Part shown: piece after piece, positions 25,801 through 34,918 of the stretch
Layout: each line of letters begins with the position of its first letter
How positions within the stretch are numbered: the first letter of the stretch is position 1
Assembly: GCF_018320785.1 (NCBI RefSeq)
Contig: NC_054865.1
Span: forward strand, 44,972,898-45,036,897
Origin: Cheilinus undulatus
Lineage: Eukaryota > Chordata > Actinopteri > Labriformes > Labridae
Direction of reading: 5' to 3'
Length of the DNA stretch: 64,000 nt
The notes under the pieces: model-generated
The model's database searches: none
Seen by the model: only the letters and a program-made list of their open reading frames with translations
Told to the model about the DNA's origin: nothing
Made by a program: the position numbers and the translations under genes

Positions 25801-28800
25801 AATGAAAGACTAAAGGAACTGATATAATTTAGTAGTTTGGACAGCAATGCTTTAAACTTTTCATTTATATTTGAGAGAACTACCTTATGTGCAGTTAAAA
25901 CAACAAGTTTGTTTCACGGGTATTGGTCAATGTTATTCAATAAAATAAGATTGGAACATTGAAGGTGTATGCTGTCAGTTATAAAAAAATTGGTATCGGC
26001 CAAAATCGGAATCGGCAGGGCAGGCTTTTTTAAAGATCGGCGATCGGTGATCGGCCAGAAAATTGCAATCGGTGCACCCCTAGTGAAAAGTGTCGAAAAA
26101 GGAGTTACAGATAACAAAAATGGTCAGAAAGCAGCAAAAAATGTGCTAAAAATAGTGAAAAGTGACTACAAAGACTGACAAAAAGGTAAAAAGTGTCATT
26201 TAATGTCAAAAAGCAGCTTAAATTGGGTGAAAAGTGGCCAAAAAATGGCCAAAAAGCAGAAACAGAATTGGTGAAAAGGCAAAAAATAGGCATTAAATAG
26301 CAAAAACTAGGTTACAAGTAGCAAAAATGGGGGTAAAGTGATTAAAAAAAGGAGTTATGGATGATAAAAACAGTCAGAAGCTGCAAAAATGTGGTAAGAA
26401 ATAGTAACAAGTGACTAAAACGGGCAAAAAAAAAAGGTTCAAAATTGAGTTAAATAGTCAAAAAGTGGCAAAGATGTGGTAAATTATTGGTGAAAAGTGA
26501 CTAAATGGGCAAAATGCTGCAAAGACTGACAAAAAGGTAAAAAGTGTCATTTAATGTCAAAAAGCAGCTTAAATTGGGTGAAAAGTGGCCAAAAAATGGC
26601 CAAAAAGCAGAAACAGAATTGGTGAAAAGGCAAAAAATAGGCATTAAATAGCAAAAACTAGGTTACAAGTAGCAAAAATGGGGGTAAAGTGATTAAAAAA
26701 AGGAGTTATGGACTAAAATGGTCAAAAAGCTGCAAAAATGTGGTATAAAATGGTGAAAAGTGACTAAAATGGCAAAAAAATGAAAAAATGTGGTTAAAAA
26801 ATAGTGGATAGTGACTAAAATGGGCAAAAGCAGCAAAATATTGTGAGAAGGTGCAAAATTGGTATTAAATGGCAAAAAATGGGTGAGAAACGACATAAAA
26901 AAAGGAGTAACAGATGATTAAAATGGTCACAAAGTGTCAAAAATATGGTAAAATAATGGTGAAAAGTGATTCAAGGGGGGAAAAAGTGGCAAAATGGGCT
27001 AAAAAATTATGTGAAAAGTGACTTTAATTGTAAAAGGTGACAAAAATGTGGTAAAAAAAAAAAGTGAAAATTGAGTTAAATAGTCAAAAAGTGGCAAAGA
27101 TGTGGTAAATTATTGGTGAAAAGTGACTAAATGGGCAAAATGCTGCAAAGACTGACAAAAAGGTAAAAAGTGTCATTTAATGTCAAAAAGCAGCTTAAAT
27201 TGGGTGAAAAGTGGCCAAAAAATTGCCAAAAGCGGAAAGAATTGCAAATAGCAAAAAGCAGGATGAAAGTGGCAAAAGCTACAAAACTGGCAAGAAGAAG
27301 TGGCACAAATGGACGTAAAGAGGCAAAAATGGATTAAAAGTGTCCAAAAAAAGTAAAAAAGGGAGAAGAATTAGAAATAAGGGTAATGAAAAAACTAAGA
27401 GAAAAAATAAAGGTTGACAATTAAAGCCTCCTGTATAAGAGTGGAAACAAGCTGATGAATGTGACTTGATATGGATCATTCCTGAGGTGAAAGTTTTTTA
27501 AGTTTTTCTGGGGAAAAATATTTTAAATGAAGAGCCACAAACCATCCTAATGAAGCCACACGTTGAGTTTTACTCATTTAGACTAATAACTGTTTGTGAC
27601 GAGACTTGAACTGGATCTGGAATTTAGTCTAAAACTGTCTAAACTGGGCCTAAAATTTTGACTTCAAGTCCACAGAGATGAATGAAGCAGTAGAAAAATC
27701 AACAAACCTATTCATGTTTGATGTTTTTTTAGATCTAGGATATTTCCACAGATTTGATTGGTTCTCATTGAACCACTTAATGCTGGTTTAAATGATCCTA
27801 AAGTTGGTTTGTTTTTGGTTTTTCAAACCAAAGTAGTGACAGTCATTACGACTGTCTACTGTGTGTGATCCTCATGTGGAAGGATGTAAAATCCTTGTAC
27901 CACTCCTCTTTACTGAGCCAGGAACTTTTAGCTGCATACGACTATAGTCTGGCTTTACACTGGCTCTAAAAGTCTACACACACCTGTTACATTGTTGTCA
28001 TGTGAAGGTTCCCTACCTGGGGTCCGAGCACCCCTAGGGGGTTGGCCTATAATGGACTTTTATTTATAGAGTCATGACTGAAAATGTAATGTAAGAGGAA
28101 GTATTAGAGCCCTCTAAAAGGTCAAACAAAATAAAGAGGATCTGTACATTTCTTGGAAAAAGGTGACCGCTTCTTCTCTTGTCATTTTTTTTTTCCCACA
28201 GCTCTTTTGGATTTTAGAATGACAAAAAATTCTACCTTTTAGCTGACATAAATTTCCAATTTTCTTTTTCTGTTAAATGTATGACTTGTTAAATTAGAAT
28301 TTTTTGAGATTTTACTTAAAAATTGACTGAACCTTCACATTTTTGTATTCTTATGGTGGTTCTAAATGCTGTTTTAATAATTGATACTTTATATGCAGAT
28401 GTTTATGAAGAACTCGTTAATGCAGGCCTGTTATGCTGGGATTTAGTCAATAAAACAATTAAAAATGATGTGTAATTTTTCAGAGATTGTCCTGGGGGCT
28501 TTAGAGTGTTTAGAGTAGAGGGACCCCAAAGAAAAAAGGTTGGGACCCACTGATGTTAAGGCCTATCATTTCAGAAATGTTTTGCCTTGTGCCATTTTTG
28601 AAGCCAAATAACTGTTTTGAGAAATTTCCAGAAATCAGATGAACAAAATGAATCTATGTTCATGTGGTTTGTTGACATTTCTCTAGACAGTTACTCTGCC
28701 ATTAAAAAGTGCCCAATCAGAGCTTAGCAAGCATCTCCTCTCAGTCTGAACCAGGGTCTGCTGCTGGAGCAGGAGAGGCTGATGTCAGACTACGACAAAC

Positions 28801-31800
28801 TGAAGACTGAAAAGCAGGAGAACGACGCCAAGCTGCAGAAACTCATGTGAGTAAAGGACTCATCCGTACATTTATTTATGTGGAATGTGAGTTCATGTGA
28901 TTTTTGTTTGCAGGCTACTGAATGAGCAGAGAGGACCTGAAGGGCTTGGAGGGTCAGGGTACCAAAGTATCATTTATTTCGAAAGGGCATTTGAATGTAC
29001 GGAAATCAAGAAAACGGACAACTTCACTCGTTTTTCGATTCTGGACACAAATCGAAAAACGAGTGAAGTTGTCCGTTTTCTTGATTTCCGTACATTCAAA
29101 TGCCTTTTCGAAATAAATGATACTTTGGTACCCTGACCCTGGAGGGGAGCGTGGTACATATTTCGTGTTTCTACAGTGGAGGAGATGAAGTCCCCATGAG
29201 GGGCTCATTGCTCATCCATGCATGCAAATAAAGACTCCATCCTGTAAAACTCCAGCTGTGTCTGCGTTTTTGTTGCATAACCCCCTACTTACATCTCTGA
29301 CGACTCCCCAGGGGGGGCGCCGCACCACGTCCCCCCTTCTCCATCAGGCATGCCTTGGTCCAGGTACCGGCCACAGTGGGGTTTGAACCCCAGCATCCCC
29401 TGCAGAACTGGTCTAGTCCAGTCCTCTGTGCCACCGCCGCCATACCTTTCACACTACCATCTCTTCTCCTGGCGCATTTATCCTTTTTGTTCAGGATGTG
29501 GCTTTAAAATTCACTGAGACCAAGATGGGAGTTGAACCTGGAACCTCCGGATTCTGAGTCAGGCCACTTTCTCTTTAGGCTACAGAGCCAGACATGCAGC
29601 AGAGCCTCAGAGGGGCTTTTCCTTCTTTATTTGGACTCAAATCTTGAAAACTTAAAGACACTGGTTAGATTTGAAAGGCCACCTCCTGTCCAGGTCTCCT
29701 GAAGTCTAAATTTGGACTCAGACTTTTAAGATAAATGAACCCATGGTAAGATTTGAACCTGTGAACTCCTGCTTCAAAGTCAGTTGTCTTTTCCACTAAT
29801 CCACTGAGACACATTTATCTGTTCATGTTTCTCAGAGGATCTGATCTCTGCTTTTGGGGACTGGACTTAAAAATGCACCAAGAATCAAACCCACAACCTT
29901 CCTTAAGGCAGAGCTGGAAGGTTGCTGACTCCCAAGTCAGCAATTTACACCAGCAGCTTCAAAAATTTACAGAAGATTTGAACCAACAACCTCATGATTT
30001 CAGGGCAGTTACCTGTCCTACTGAGCTAACACAAAGGCTAAAGCTAGCTGCAGTTTCTCTGAGATTTCACATCTTAGTCGAAAATCTCTACAATCCACAA
30101 TCTTTGCTGCTGGAGACCATTTTCATACTTGAGAGGAGATATAAATAGATATAAAAGCACTGACGAAAATGATGAAACAAGCTTGTACACATCTTGAGCT
30201 CTCTATTTGCTCCTCTGGTCGATGTTCATCACCAATGATTGGAACTTTCAGTTAATGCTTTTAGCCACTCAGTCATTTTTCTCCAGTGGAGTTAGCGTGC
30301 TTAAGGTGGAGAGGGAGTGAGGCTGCAAGCATGCAGGAGAGAGAGACAGAGAAACAGTGGCTGAGCCAAGAAGAGCAGAAAGAAGAGCTGTGATAATGAC
30401 AATACAGTGATTTGTTCATAATTTGGAGCTGCATTCAAAATTTTCAGGGCGCATGCCTCCTTCCCATTAGTTTTACTGCCAAAATAATGGCAAGCTCTGG
30501 AAATTAATGACAGGTTTCACCCTCTGTTTCTGTGACAGTGTGAGTGTTGCAAAGCTCACATAACCCATGGGTGCAGCGAGCCTTGTTGCTGGCATGCAAC
30601 GGTTGCTACATATCCACTTTCACGTAACACCTCAACATGCAGCAGGCTGCGAGGGCCCGTTATCACTGCTTGCAGCTTTAATTTAGTTTTAGTTTTAGTC
30701 TTTTGCCAAAAATATCTTTTAGTTTTAGTCATAATTTAGTCATCTAAATTGTTTTAGTTTTAGTCTAGTTTTAGTTGTGGAAATTTCCCAACATTTTAGT
30801 CGACGAAATTTACAGTAAATTTGATTGGATCTCTCCCCAACTTATCCCACCACCACGCAGCTGATTGGATCTCCCTCATGTCTCATCTCATCTTTCCACA
30901 CAGCCAAAGTAGCTGTGATTGGATATATGCCTAACTTGCCCCTACTTTCTACATGATGAAATTAGTTCCAATTGGATAAAGTCTCTGTCAAACATTTTCG
31001 TCTCATTTTTATTTGTTGACTAAAATGTCAATTAATTTAGTTTTAGTTTTTGTCTATGTGCACTTGTTTTTATTAGTTACTGTCTAGTTTTCGTCAGGGG
31101 AAAAAAGACTATTAACGAAAACTATAACGAAAATAATTAGTCAACAAAATTAACACTGTGAAGCACAGTGGTGGCATCATATTGTGGGGATGCTTCTCAG
31201 CAGCCGGCACTGAAAGGCTTGTAAAGGTAGAGGGTAAAATAAATGTGACAAAATAAAGGAAGACCCTGGAAGACAATCTTATTCAGTCTACAAGACAACT
31301 ACAGCTTGTGAGGATATTTATTTTCCAGCAGGACAATGACCTAAGGCATACAGAGAAAGTTACACAGAAATGCTTTAAAGACAACAAGCTAATTGTTCTG
31401 GAGTGGCTGAGTCAAAGCCCAGACCTCAATCCAACAGAAAATTTGTCGCTGAACTTAATAAGGGCAGCTCACATCCAATCCCCATGCAACCTGACAGAGG
31501 CTTGAGCATTATATTTTAATTTGACATTACTCTGATGAAATCTGATTTTACTTTGATATTAAAAAGGGTGTTTTAGCACCCTTAGTTTTCTTTTAGTCAA
31601 AAAGCCAAATTATATTGTCCATGATTGATTTATAACATCAATAAAAGGGTAAAACATCCAAAGGGGTGACTACTTTTTTATACGAACTATATAGCTGCGT
31701 ATGATTATTCTTATATTCATGTTTCAGTCCTTTTTAATTGTATTTCTCTGTTTCATATGTAATTCCTCATTTAACAGCTTCTTTTAGACATGCTGCTTCT

Positions 31801-32572
31801 ATTTTACTGACACTGGCTTAGAGTGTCGAAATAGTTTTAGTGCAGCAGTTATACAGAAGTCCCAGGCAGCATGTATCCAAACATTTTATTGTACACCTTT
31901 TTCCTGTGTTGTTTTACCTCAGTTTTTGAGTATTTTTTCTTTTTATCTCAGGATAACAATGCTATTTTTTTCATGATAAGTGGATGATGTCTTGGAAAAA
32001 ACAACTTAAAAAACTTGTATAACATGTCTGGATGCATGTTCTCTGATGGCTTCTGCAGCCATAAGCATTTCTTAGAGCAGTGATAATGATGTAATAAGAA
32101 ACATGTAAATTTACCCTTCGAGGCAGGTGTACTCTCCTGAATGTTTTTCTTCAGCTAGAAACTCCCTCCCACACTGAAGAGATTGACTTTTATCTTCTTT
32201 GTTTCCTTCTGCAGTCCTGGAACACACCACCTCAGTCAGCTGATTGATGCGTTCAACGCAAGGCATCACAAAGATTTCCCCCTCCACAGCTTTATAACGC
32301 TGGTGTGTTTTATTCTGCTGGAGACCTAAAGACACAGACACAGACAGATAAATGTAGATGTGTTTATTTTTAATTCTACAGAGTAAAACAACCTGGGATG
32401 CATGTACAGGATTCTTTTAAAAACATAGGAAATCACTTTTTTCGGGTGTAATATTTATATATAATTTAAGTTTTGATAAAATACCTTTTCTTGTGTTTTG
32501 TTGGTTTCCCACACAGCATGGCTCAGAGAAAAAAGGAATTATTAAAAAGAAAAGCAAGCATTCAGTTTGCAT
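13871..32572 (-). CDS. il18rap: Interleukin-18 receptor accessory protein (il18rap), 12 coding exons
   Basis: Signalling partner of IL18R1 in the IL-18 receptor. Minus-strand exons: 32485-32572, 32115-32325, 23027-23201, 22754-22922, 21830-21901, 20069-20198, 19760-19914, 19110-19238, 18717-18794, 17808-17954, 15726-15841, 13871-14122; total 1722 bases, 573 aa (human 599). Phases all agree. Order: signal peptide [15 protein letters not shown]; Ig1 ending HSGEYTC; Ig2 with [11 protein letters not shown] and VTWYK; linker TTQEVELG; Ig3 with HTLTCEV and [13 protein letters not shown] near residues 340-360; TIR box 1 KDFDVFLSF, box 2 [15 protein letters not shown], box 3 [10 protein letters not shown]. 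The phrases CLLERD and [10 protein letters not shown] point to IL18RAP rather than other IL-1R family members. Exon 10 has a NAGNAG acceptor. The exon 3 acceptor (after 23202) is weak but is the only one keeping frame with exon 2. Intron 2 is about 8.9 kb and carries much foreign DNA. Confidence 0.9.
14585..15217. mobile_element. Non-autonomous hAT element with internal minisatellite, copy 1
   Basis: Ends are inverted: CAGTGATACTCAAC at the left and the complement CAGCGATACTCAAC at the right. Both sides have the perfect 8-base target duplication GCTTAAAG (14577-14584 and 15218-15225), the hAT hallmark. The interior is an A-rich array of units like GTGAAAAGTGGCAAAAATGG. No ORF of its own; long minus-strand ORFs here are by-products of the array. 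Sits in il18rap intron 11. A longer relative lies at 25481-27575. Confidence 0.88.
16763..16850. repeat. AT-palindrome plus (GATA)n microsatellite
   Basis: An AT-rich self-complementary stretch (TGATATATATATATCA) runs into about 13 GATA units with one GATG. It lies in the il18rap intron between exons 10 and 11. Confidence 0.93.
17080..17530. mobile_element. Probable short DNA element (ACTATATAGTGCAC type)
   Basis: The left end reads GTGTCCGGAATCACTCCCTA followed by CACTATATAGTGCAC, a phrase typical of a fish short inverted-repeat element. The right end has an inverted relative (GTGTCTGAAATC on the plus strand after CTCAGTC). No ORF. Class uncertain. Confidence 0.35.
18205..18370 (+). mobile_element. 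tRNA-derived SINE
   Basis: The head resembles a tRNA, with an A-box-like segment (ACTCAATTGGTAGAACTAG) and a B box GGTTCAAATC about 60 bases later. It is followed by a pyrimidine-rich body (CCCTCCATCTCTCTCCATAC) and the family tail AAAGGCAAAGAGCCCAAG. Partial relatives lie near 49690 and 50995. Inside the il18rap intron between exons 9 and 10. Confidence 0.6.
20415..21670 (+). mobile_element. Tc1-like transposon relic split by a later insertion
   Basis: The first half encodes [19 protein letters not shown] and [17 protein letters not shown], a Tc1 transposase core. The second half, after 21280, encodes [11 protein letters not shown]-like text then [14 protein letters not shown]. The halves are separated by a hAT-like element at 20736-21279. 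The reading frames are broken. In the il18rap intron between exons 5 and 6. Confidence 0.8.
20736..21279. mobile_element. hAT-like element nested in the Tc1 relic
   Basis: The left end is CAGTTAACTAAAACTAAAA and the right end complement begins CAATGTTATAAATG. The interior is full of ACTAAAACTAA-like words. The flanks GTTTGGGC (20728-20735) and GTCTGGGC (21280-21287) match at 7 of 8 positions, fitting an 8-base target duplication. The Tc1 sequence resumes on the other side. A relative is at 30673-31158. Confidence 0.65.
22720..22744. repeat. (CA)n microsatellite
   Basis: About twelve CA units, ten bases outside the il18rap exon 4 donor (exon ends at 22754). Close enough to the splice site that length changes might affect it, though nothing shows that they do. 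Confidence 0.95.
23665..24620. repeat. Two diverged copies of a ~595-bp fish tandem repeat
   Basis: GAGATGATTGAT recurs at 23667 and 24262. Each time it is followed by a GTGGGCGTGGC/GTGGGCATGGC phrase, a GCTCAATGGCGC/GCTCAGTAATGC phrase, a TTGGACCCAT/TTTGGACCCAT phrase and AACAGGAAGTC. The order and spacing are kept, so these are two units of one repeat. ORFs in it have no family match. Confidence 0.7.
25659..26082. mobile_element. hAT-type element nested in the minisatellite
   Basis: Ends are inverted: TAGGGATGCAC at the left and GTGCACCCCTA at the right, with repeated GATCGGCCGATC-like words inside. The eight bases outside are GTAAAAAG and GTGAAAAG, 7 of 8 identical. The host array contains such words anyway, so the duplication is suggestive rather than proof. 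No ORF of its own. Confidence 0.75.
26083..27480. repeat. Minisatellite array with long internal duplications
   Basis: Units of about 20 bases (GTGAAAAGTGGCAAAAATGG and variants). Larger blocks are copied too: a block near 26173 recurs about 351 bases on at 26524, and a block from 26446 recurs about 626 bases on near 27071, each nearly identical. This points to recent unequal exchange or slippage at more than one scale inside the transposon. Confidence 0.8.
28002..28552. mobile_element. hAT-type short element
   Basis: The left end has GGTTCCCTACCTGGGGTCC and the complement of the right end reads CAGTGGGTCCCAACCT, both of the CAGnGGTTCCCAACCTGGGG type. No ORF and no clear target duplication, so it is older than the minisatellite element next to it. 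Confidence 0.55.
28953..29137. mobile_element. 185-bp near-perfect palindromic (foldback) element
   Basis: Two 88-base arms (28953-29040 and 29050-29137) flank a 9-base loop CTGGACACA. The arms differ at one position by my reading (AAAGGGCAT against AAAAGGCAT). It begins GTCAGGGTACCAAAG and ends with the complement. The flanks CTTGGAGG (28945-28952) and CCTGGAGG (29138-29145) match at 7 of 8, suggesting an 8-base target duplication. Equal ORFs on both strands simply mirror the palindrome. It interrupts the last kif5 exon piece. I cannot name the family. Confidence 0.85.
29365..30035 (-). repeat. Row of degenerate tRNA-like units
   Basis: On the minus strand at least four or five units resemble tRNAs, each with a B-box-like word: GGGGTTCAAACCCC near 29375, CAGGTTCAACTCCC near 29535, CAGGTTCAAATCTTAC near 29750 and TTGGTTCAAATCTTC near 29985. 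The last also has a perfect A box TAGCTCAGTAGG about 35 bases before. Anticodon-loop regions differ between units. The spacers share TTTGGACTCA-like and TTAAAAATGCACC-like words, so this looks like a tandem array. Stems are imperfect, so none is called a working tRNA gene. Confidence 0.5.
30673..31158. mobile_element. hAT-like element rich in TTTTAGTTTTAG
   Basis: The complement of the right end is CAGTGTTAATTTTGTTGAC; the left end is CAGCTTTAATTTAGTTTTAG. The interior repeats TTTAGTTTTAGTC words. Same family as 20736-21279. The two 8-base flanks do not match, so one end may be damaged. It abuts a Tc1 relic. Confidence 0.55.
31159..31690 (+). mobile_element. Tc1-like transposon relic, 5' truncated
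   Basis: Encodes [16 protein letters not shown] and [20 protein letters not shown], the DDE region of a Tc1 transposase, then a 3' end with the terminal phrase AAAAGGGTAAAACATCCAAA shared with the elements at 56180 and 63190. The N-terminal half is missing and the frame is broken. Inside il18rap intron 2. Confidence 0.8.
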
Positions 32573-33437
32573 CCTGTATCACAAAATCCGTTGATTTCGT
32601 TCACATGGGAGAAAAAACTGCTGTCTTCTTGGCTTGCTGATGCGTAACCACATGTGGAGTTCAGGTATTTTCTCTTCACTGTTACTCTTTCCATCTAATC
32701 TCTGAGGCAGTATTACTCGAGGTGTGAACACCTATTAGGACACACGTGTATGTTGCAGTTGCTCTTGGTTTCCTGTATGGTTGTTTTGCTCTTGATTTCA
32801 TTTGAGCTAGCTGTTGAAGACCTTTTGAGTTGCTGAAAGTTGTTAGCCACTTCCTATGAGAGAAGCAGAAGAGCTGCTCTTAGAAATGTTATATTTTACT
32901 GCTGTAGAGGAAACACCCACCGTGACAGAACATCTAGTGGGATTTTAAGCATAAAGCAATTAGTATAACATAAAAGGTCAGGCATATTTATAAGGTGTGC
33001 TTTTTTGATGCAATAAAATCCAGGAGAAAACACCTGAAACACAAAGACATTTTTAACTACTTTGGTTAACAAAAATATAATCTAATTTGAGTGGTTATCA
33101 GTCCGCCAAACTTGTATTTACTCTTTTAACAACTCCTAAGTTTGGCATGTTGTTAATCACGCATTAATGTTTCATTCTCGCTCACTTTAACTGGCCCTGG
33201 CTTTAGCTCTTGGTTAGTTTTTAACTAAGTCAGAGTTAACATCAGTGAGTGGCAGTTAAAAAAAATGTGTGATAATCTTTATCTACAGGAAAATCTATGA
33301 TTGTTCACTTCACAAGAAACCAAAGTTTGTGTATAGGATGTTCTGAGTCAAGGAATGACTCGCTGTTACGGAACTAATGAGGTTTTACAGGCGGACACCC
33401 ATTAGTATGATAAATTTGGCCATGTGTCATTAAGGGT

Positions 33438-33481
33438 ATGACAGAGTTCAAATGATGTTTACATCATTTGAACTCTGTCAT
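33438..33481. repeat. Perfect 20-bp hairpin
   Basis: ATGACAGAGTTCAAATGATG (33438-33457), four bases TTTA, then its exact complement (33462-33481). No gene lies close, so a transcription terminator role is not suggested. It may be the centre of an old palindromic element. Confidence 0.85.
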
Positions 33482-34601
33482 TTAAATTTCAATACCAGAC
33501 AAAATGATTGTGAGCTGTGAAGACCAAAAGCAAGATGATTTTGTGGTTCACTGTTTGAAAAAGAGAAAGAAAGGGATTTGCACAAGCGTCTTGTGCTGAT
33601 GAGACAGTGGCAAGATGATGAGTCACGTTAACCTATCACTATTTTCAAGTAATTTAGTTCCCAAGCACTGAACACAGTGCGAGAACTCTATTTGATTGCA
33701 AATTATTATTTTAAATTTTAATAATTTTATTATCAGTTATAATTGAAATTGTTTGGTAGCTGTTTTACTACAAGGCTACTGCTAGTGCTTACACTTCTGG
33801 CTACTGGAGAGTGATGAGACCACTGATAAAAAAGCCATCGAAGACGGCCTGTTCTAAGCCATTTCAAGATGATTTTTTGTACTAAAGAATTAACGGCCCC
33901 TTGTTTTGCAACAACCTCTCCAAATAGTGATGTGTCGTTCATGAACCAGTCAGTTCAAGGAGATGGCTCTTACTTTTTACAGTAAGACCCAGGGACAGCT
34001 TTAAAGCTGCTTGTCATTATTGCAATAATCATTATTATTATTATTATTAGTAGTAGTATTTATTTTGTTTGTGTCTGTGTGTTATTTGATGGATGATCTT
34101 GTCTCCACACTGCTCTCCCACAGGCACATAAAAAATTAGGGACATAAGCCTAACAATGTTTTATATCAGGTGTGTCATACAGCCCAGCCAGTGAGCTGAT
34201 TTCATCTGACCCACAATGCATTTTTGGGAAACGGTAAATTTTGAAAAATAATTGCACAATATTTTCATTAATTAAAAAAATGCATAATTGGAGTAAAATA
34301 CCAGCATAAATATCAATAATATGTCATGAAACTGCTAAATCTGATGAAGCCAAACTGGTACTCAAATTAAATGCCAAATGACCCGGATCACTAAAAAGAG
34401 AAGGAATTCCCAGTACTATCCCCAAAAGATCCAGGTGAGAAAGCACCCGTACATTTGCATTTATTTTACAATGCTCATGACGTCTACAAAGTACCTGTTT
34501 CATTCATGACATTCAAACCTTGTGCCTCGATTCTGTGCATCTATTTAGCAGGGTGCATGCAGTTACACTGTATAGATTCTAGTATTGATCACTGGCATTG
34601 G

Positions 34602-34818
34602 GCCATAACCTCCAATCTCCATTTTTCAAGATTTTGTTTTATTTTTTTCATAAATCAGTGCTTTTGGCCACCATTAACATCTGTCAGTAGTGCTTTACAT
34701 TTTAAAACACTTTAACGTGTCAAAAAGATGCTGAATTTGACCAGTCAATATTAAATTATTCAAAACCTTTTTTTTCAGTCTCTGAAAGGTGGGGATTTTG
34801 GACATTGGAGGTTATGGC
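34602..34818. mobile_element. Short element with 15-bp perfect terminal inverted repeats
   Basis: GCCATAACCTCCAAT (34602-34616) is exactly complementary to ATTGGAGGTTATGGC (34804-34818). 217 bases, no ORF. Probably a miniature inverted-repeat element; no target duplication was clear. Confidence 0.5.
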
Positions 34819-34918
34819 TTGACAGCAGCAACATGTATGTCACATTGGACAACAGTGTCTGCTAAATAAAATTATATCTGGTTTTCCACAAGACCGATAG
34901 TTGGAAACTGCAAACTGC

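Larger units (their letters stand above)
25481..27575. mobile_element. Non-autonomous hAT element with expanded minisatellite, copy 2
   Basis: Same family as 14585-15217. The left end is CATTGTTACTGAAAACTGCT and the right end ends CCACACGTTGAGTTTTACTC. The target duplication ATTTAGAC is perfect (25473-25480 and 27576-27583). The GTGAAAAGTGGCAAAA-type array fills almost all of it. Excluding the nested element it is about 1.66 kb against 0.63 kb in copy 1. In the kif5 fragment, itself inside il18rap intron 2. Confidence 0.9.
24885..28952 (+). pseudogene. Kinesin-1 heavy chain (kif5-type) gene fragment, intron-containing
   Basis: Five exon pieces on the plus strand, opposite to il18rap: 24885-25002, 25092-25168, 25249-25358, 28745-28846 and 28914-28952. 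They encode part of the kinesin-1 coiled coil: [68 protein letters not shown], and LLNEQR followed, after a small deletion and frame change, by EDLKGLE. Splice phases of the first four agree. No motor domain, neck or tail exons were found, so this is a partial duplicate copied with its introns, not a retrocopy. The third intron carries a 2.1-kb hAT insertion and the last exon is cut by a palindromic element. Closest to KIF5A/KIF5C by eye. Confidence 0.85.

Noticed and set aside
25500-27480. CRISPR-like array
   Set aside because: Units are contiguous and degenerate without unique spacers, inside a transposon in a vertebrate genome.
28897-29208. Similar ORFs on both strands
   Set aside because: They are the two readings of the 185-bp palindrome, not two genes.
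29150-29330. Possible solo LTR piece (AATAAAGACTCC then a TGTGTCTG stretch)
   Set aside because: No paired ends, target duplication or internal retroelement sequence could be shown.
29365-30035. Functional tRNA genes
   Set aside because: B boxes are good but acceptor and anticodon stems do not pair well, so only tRNA-like units are claimed.
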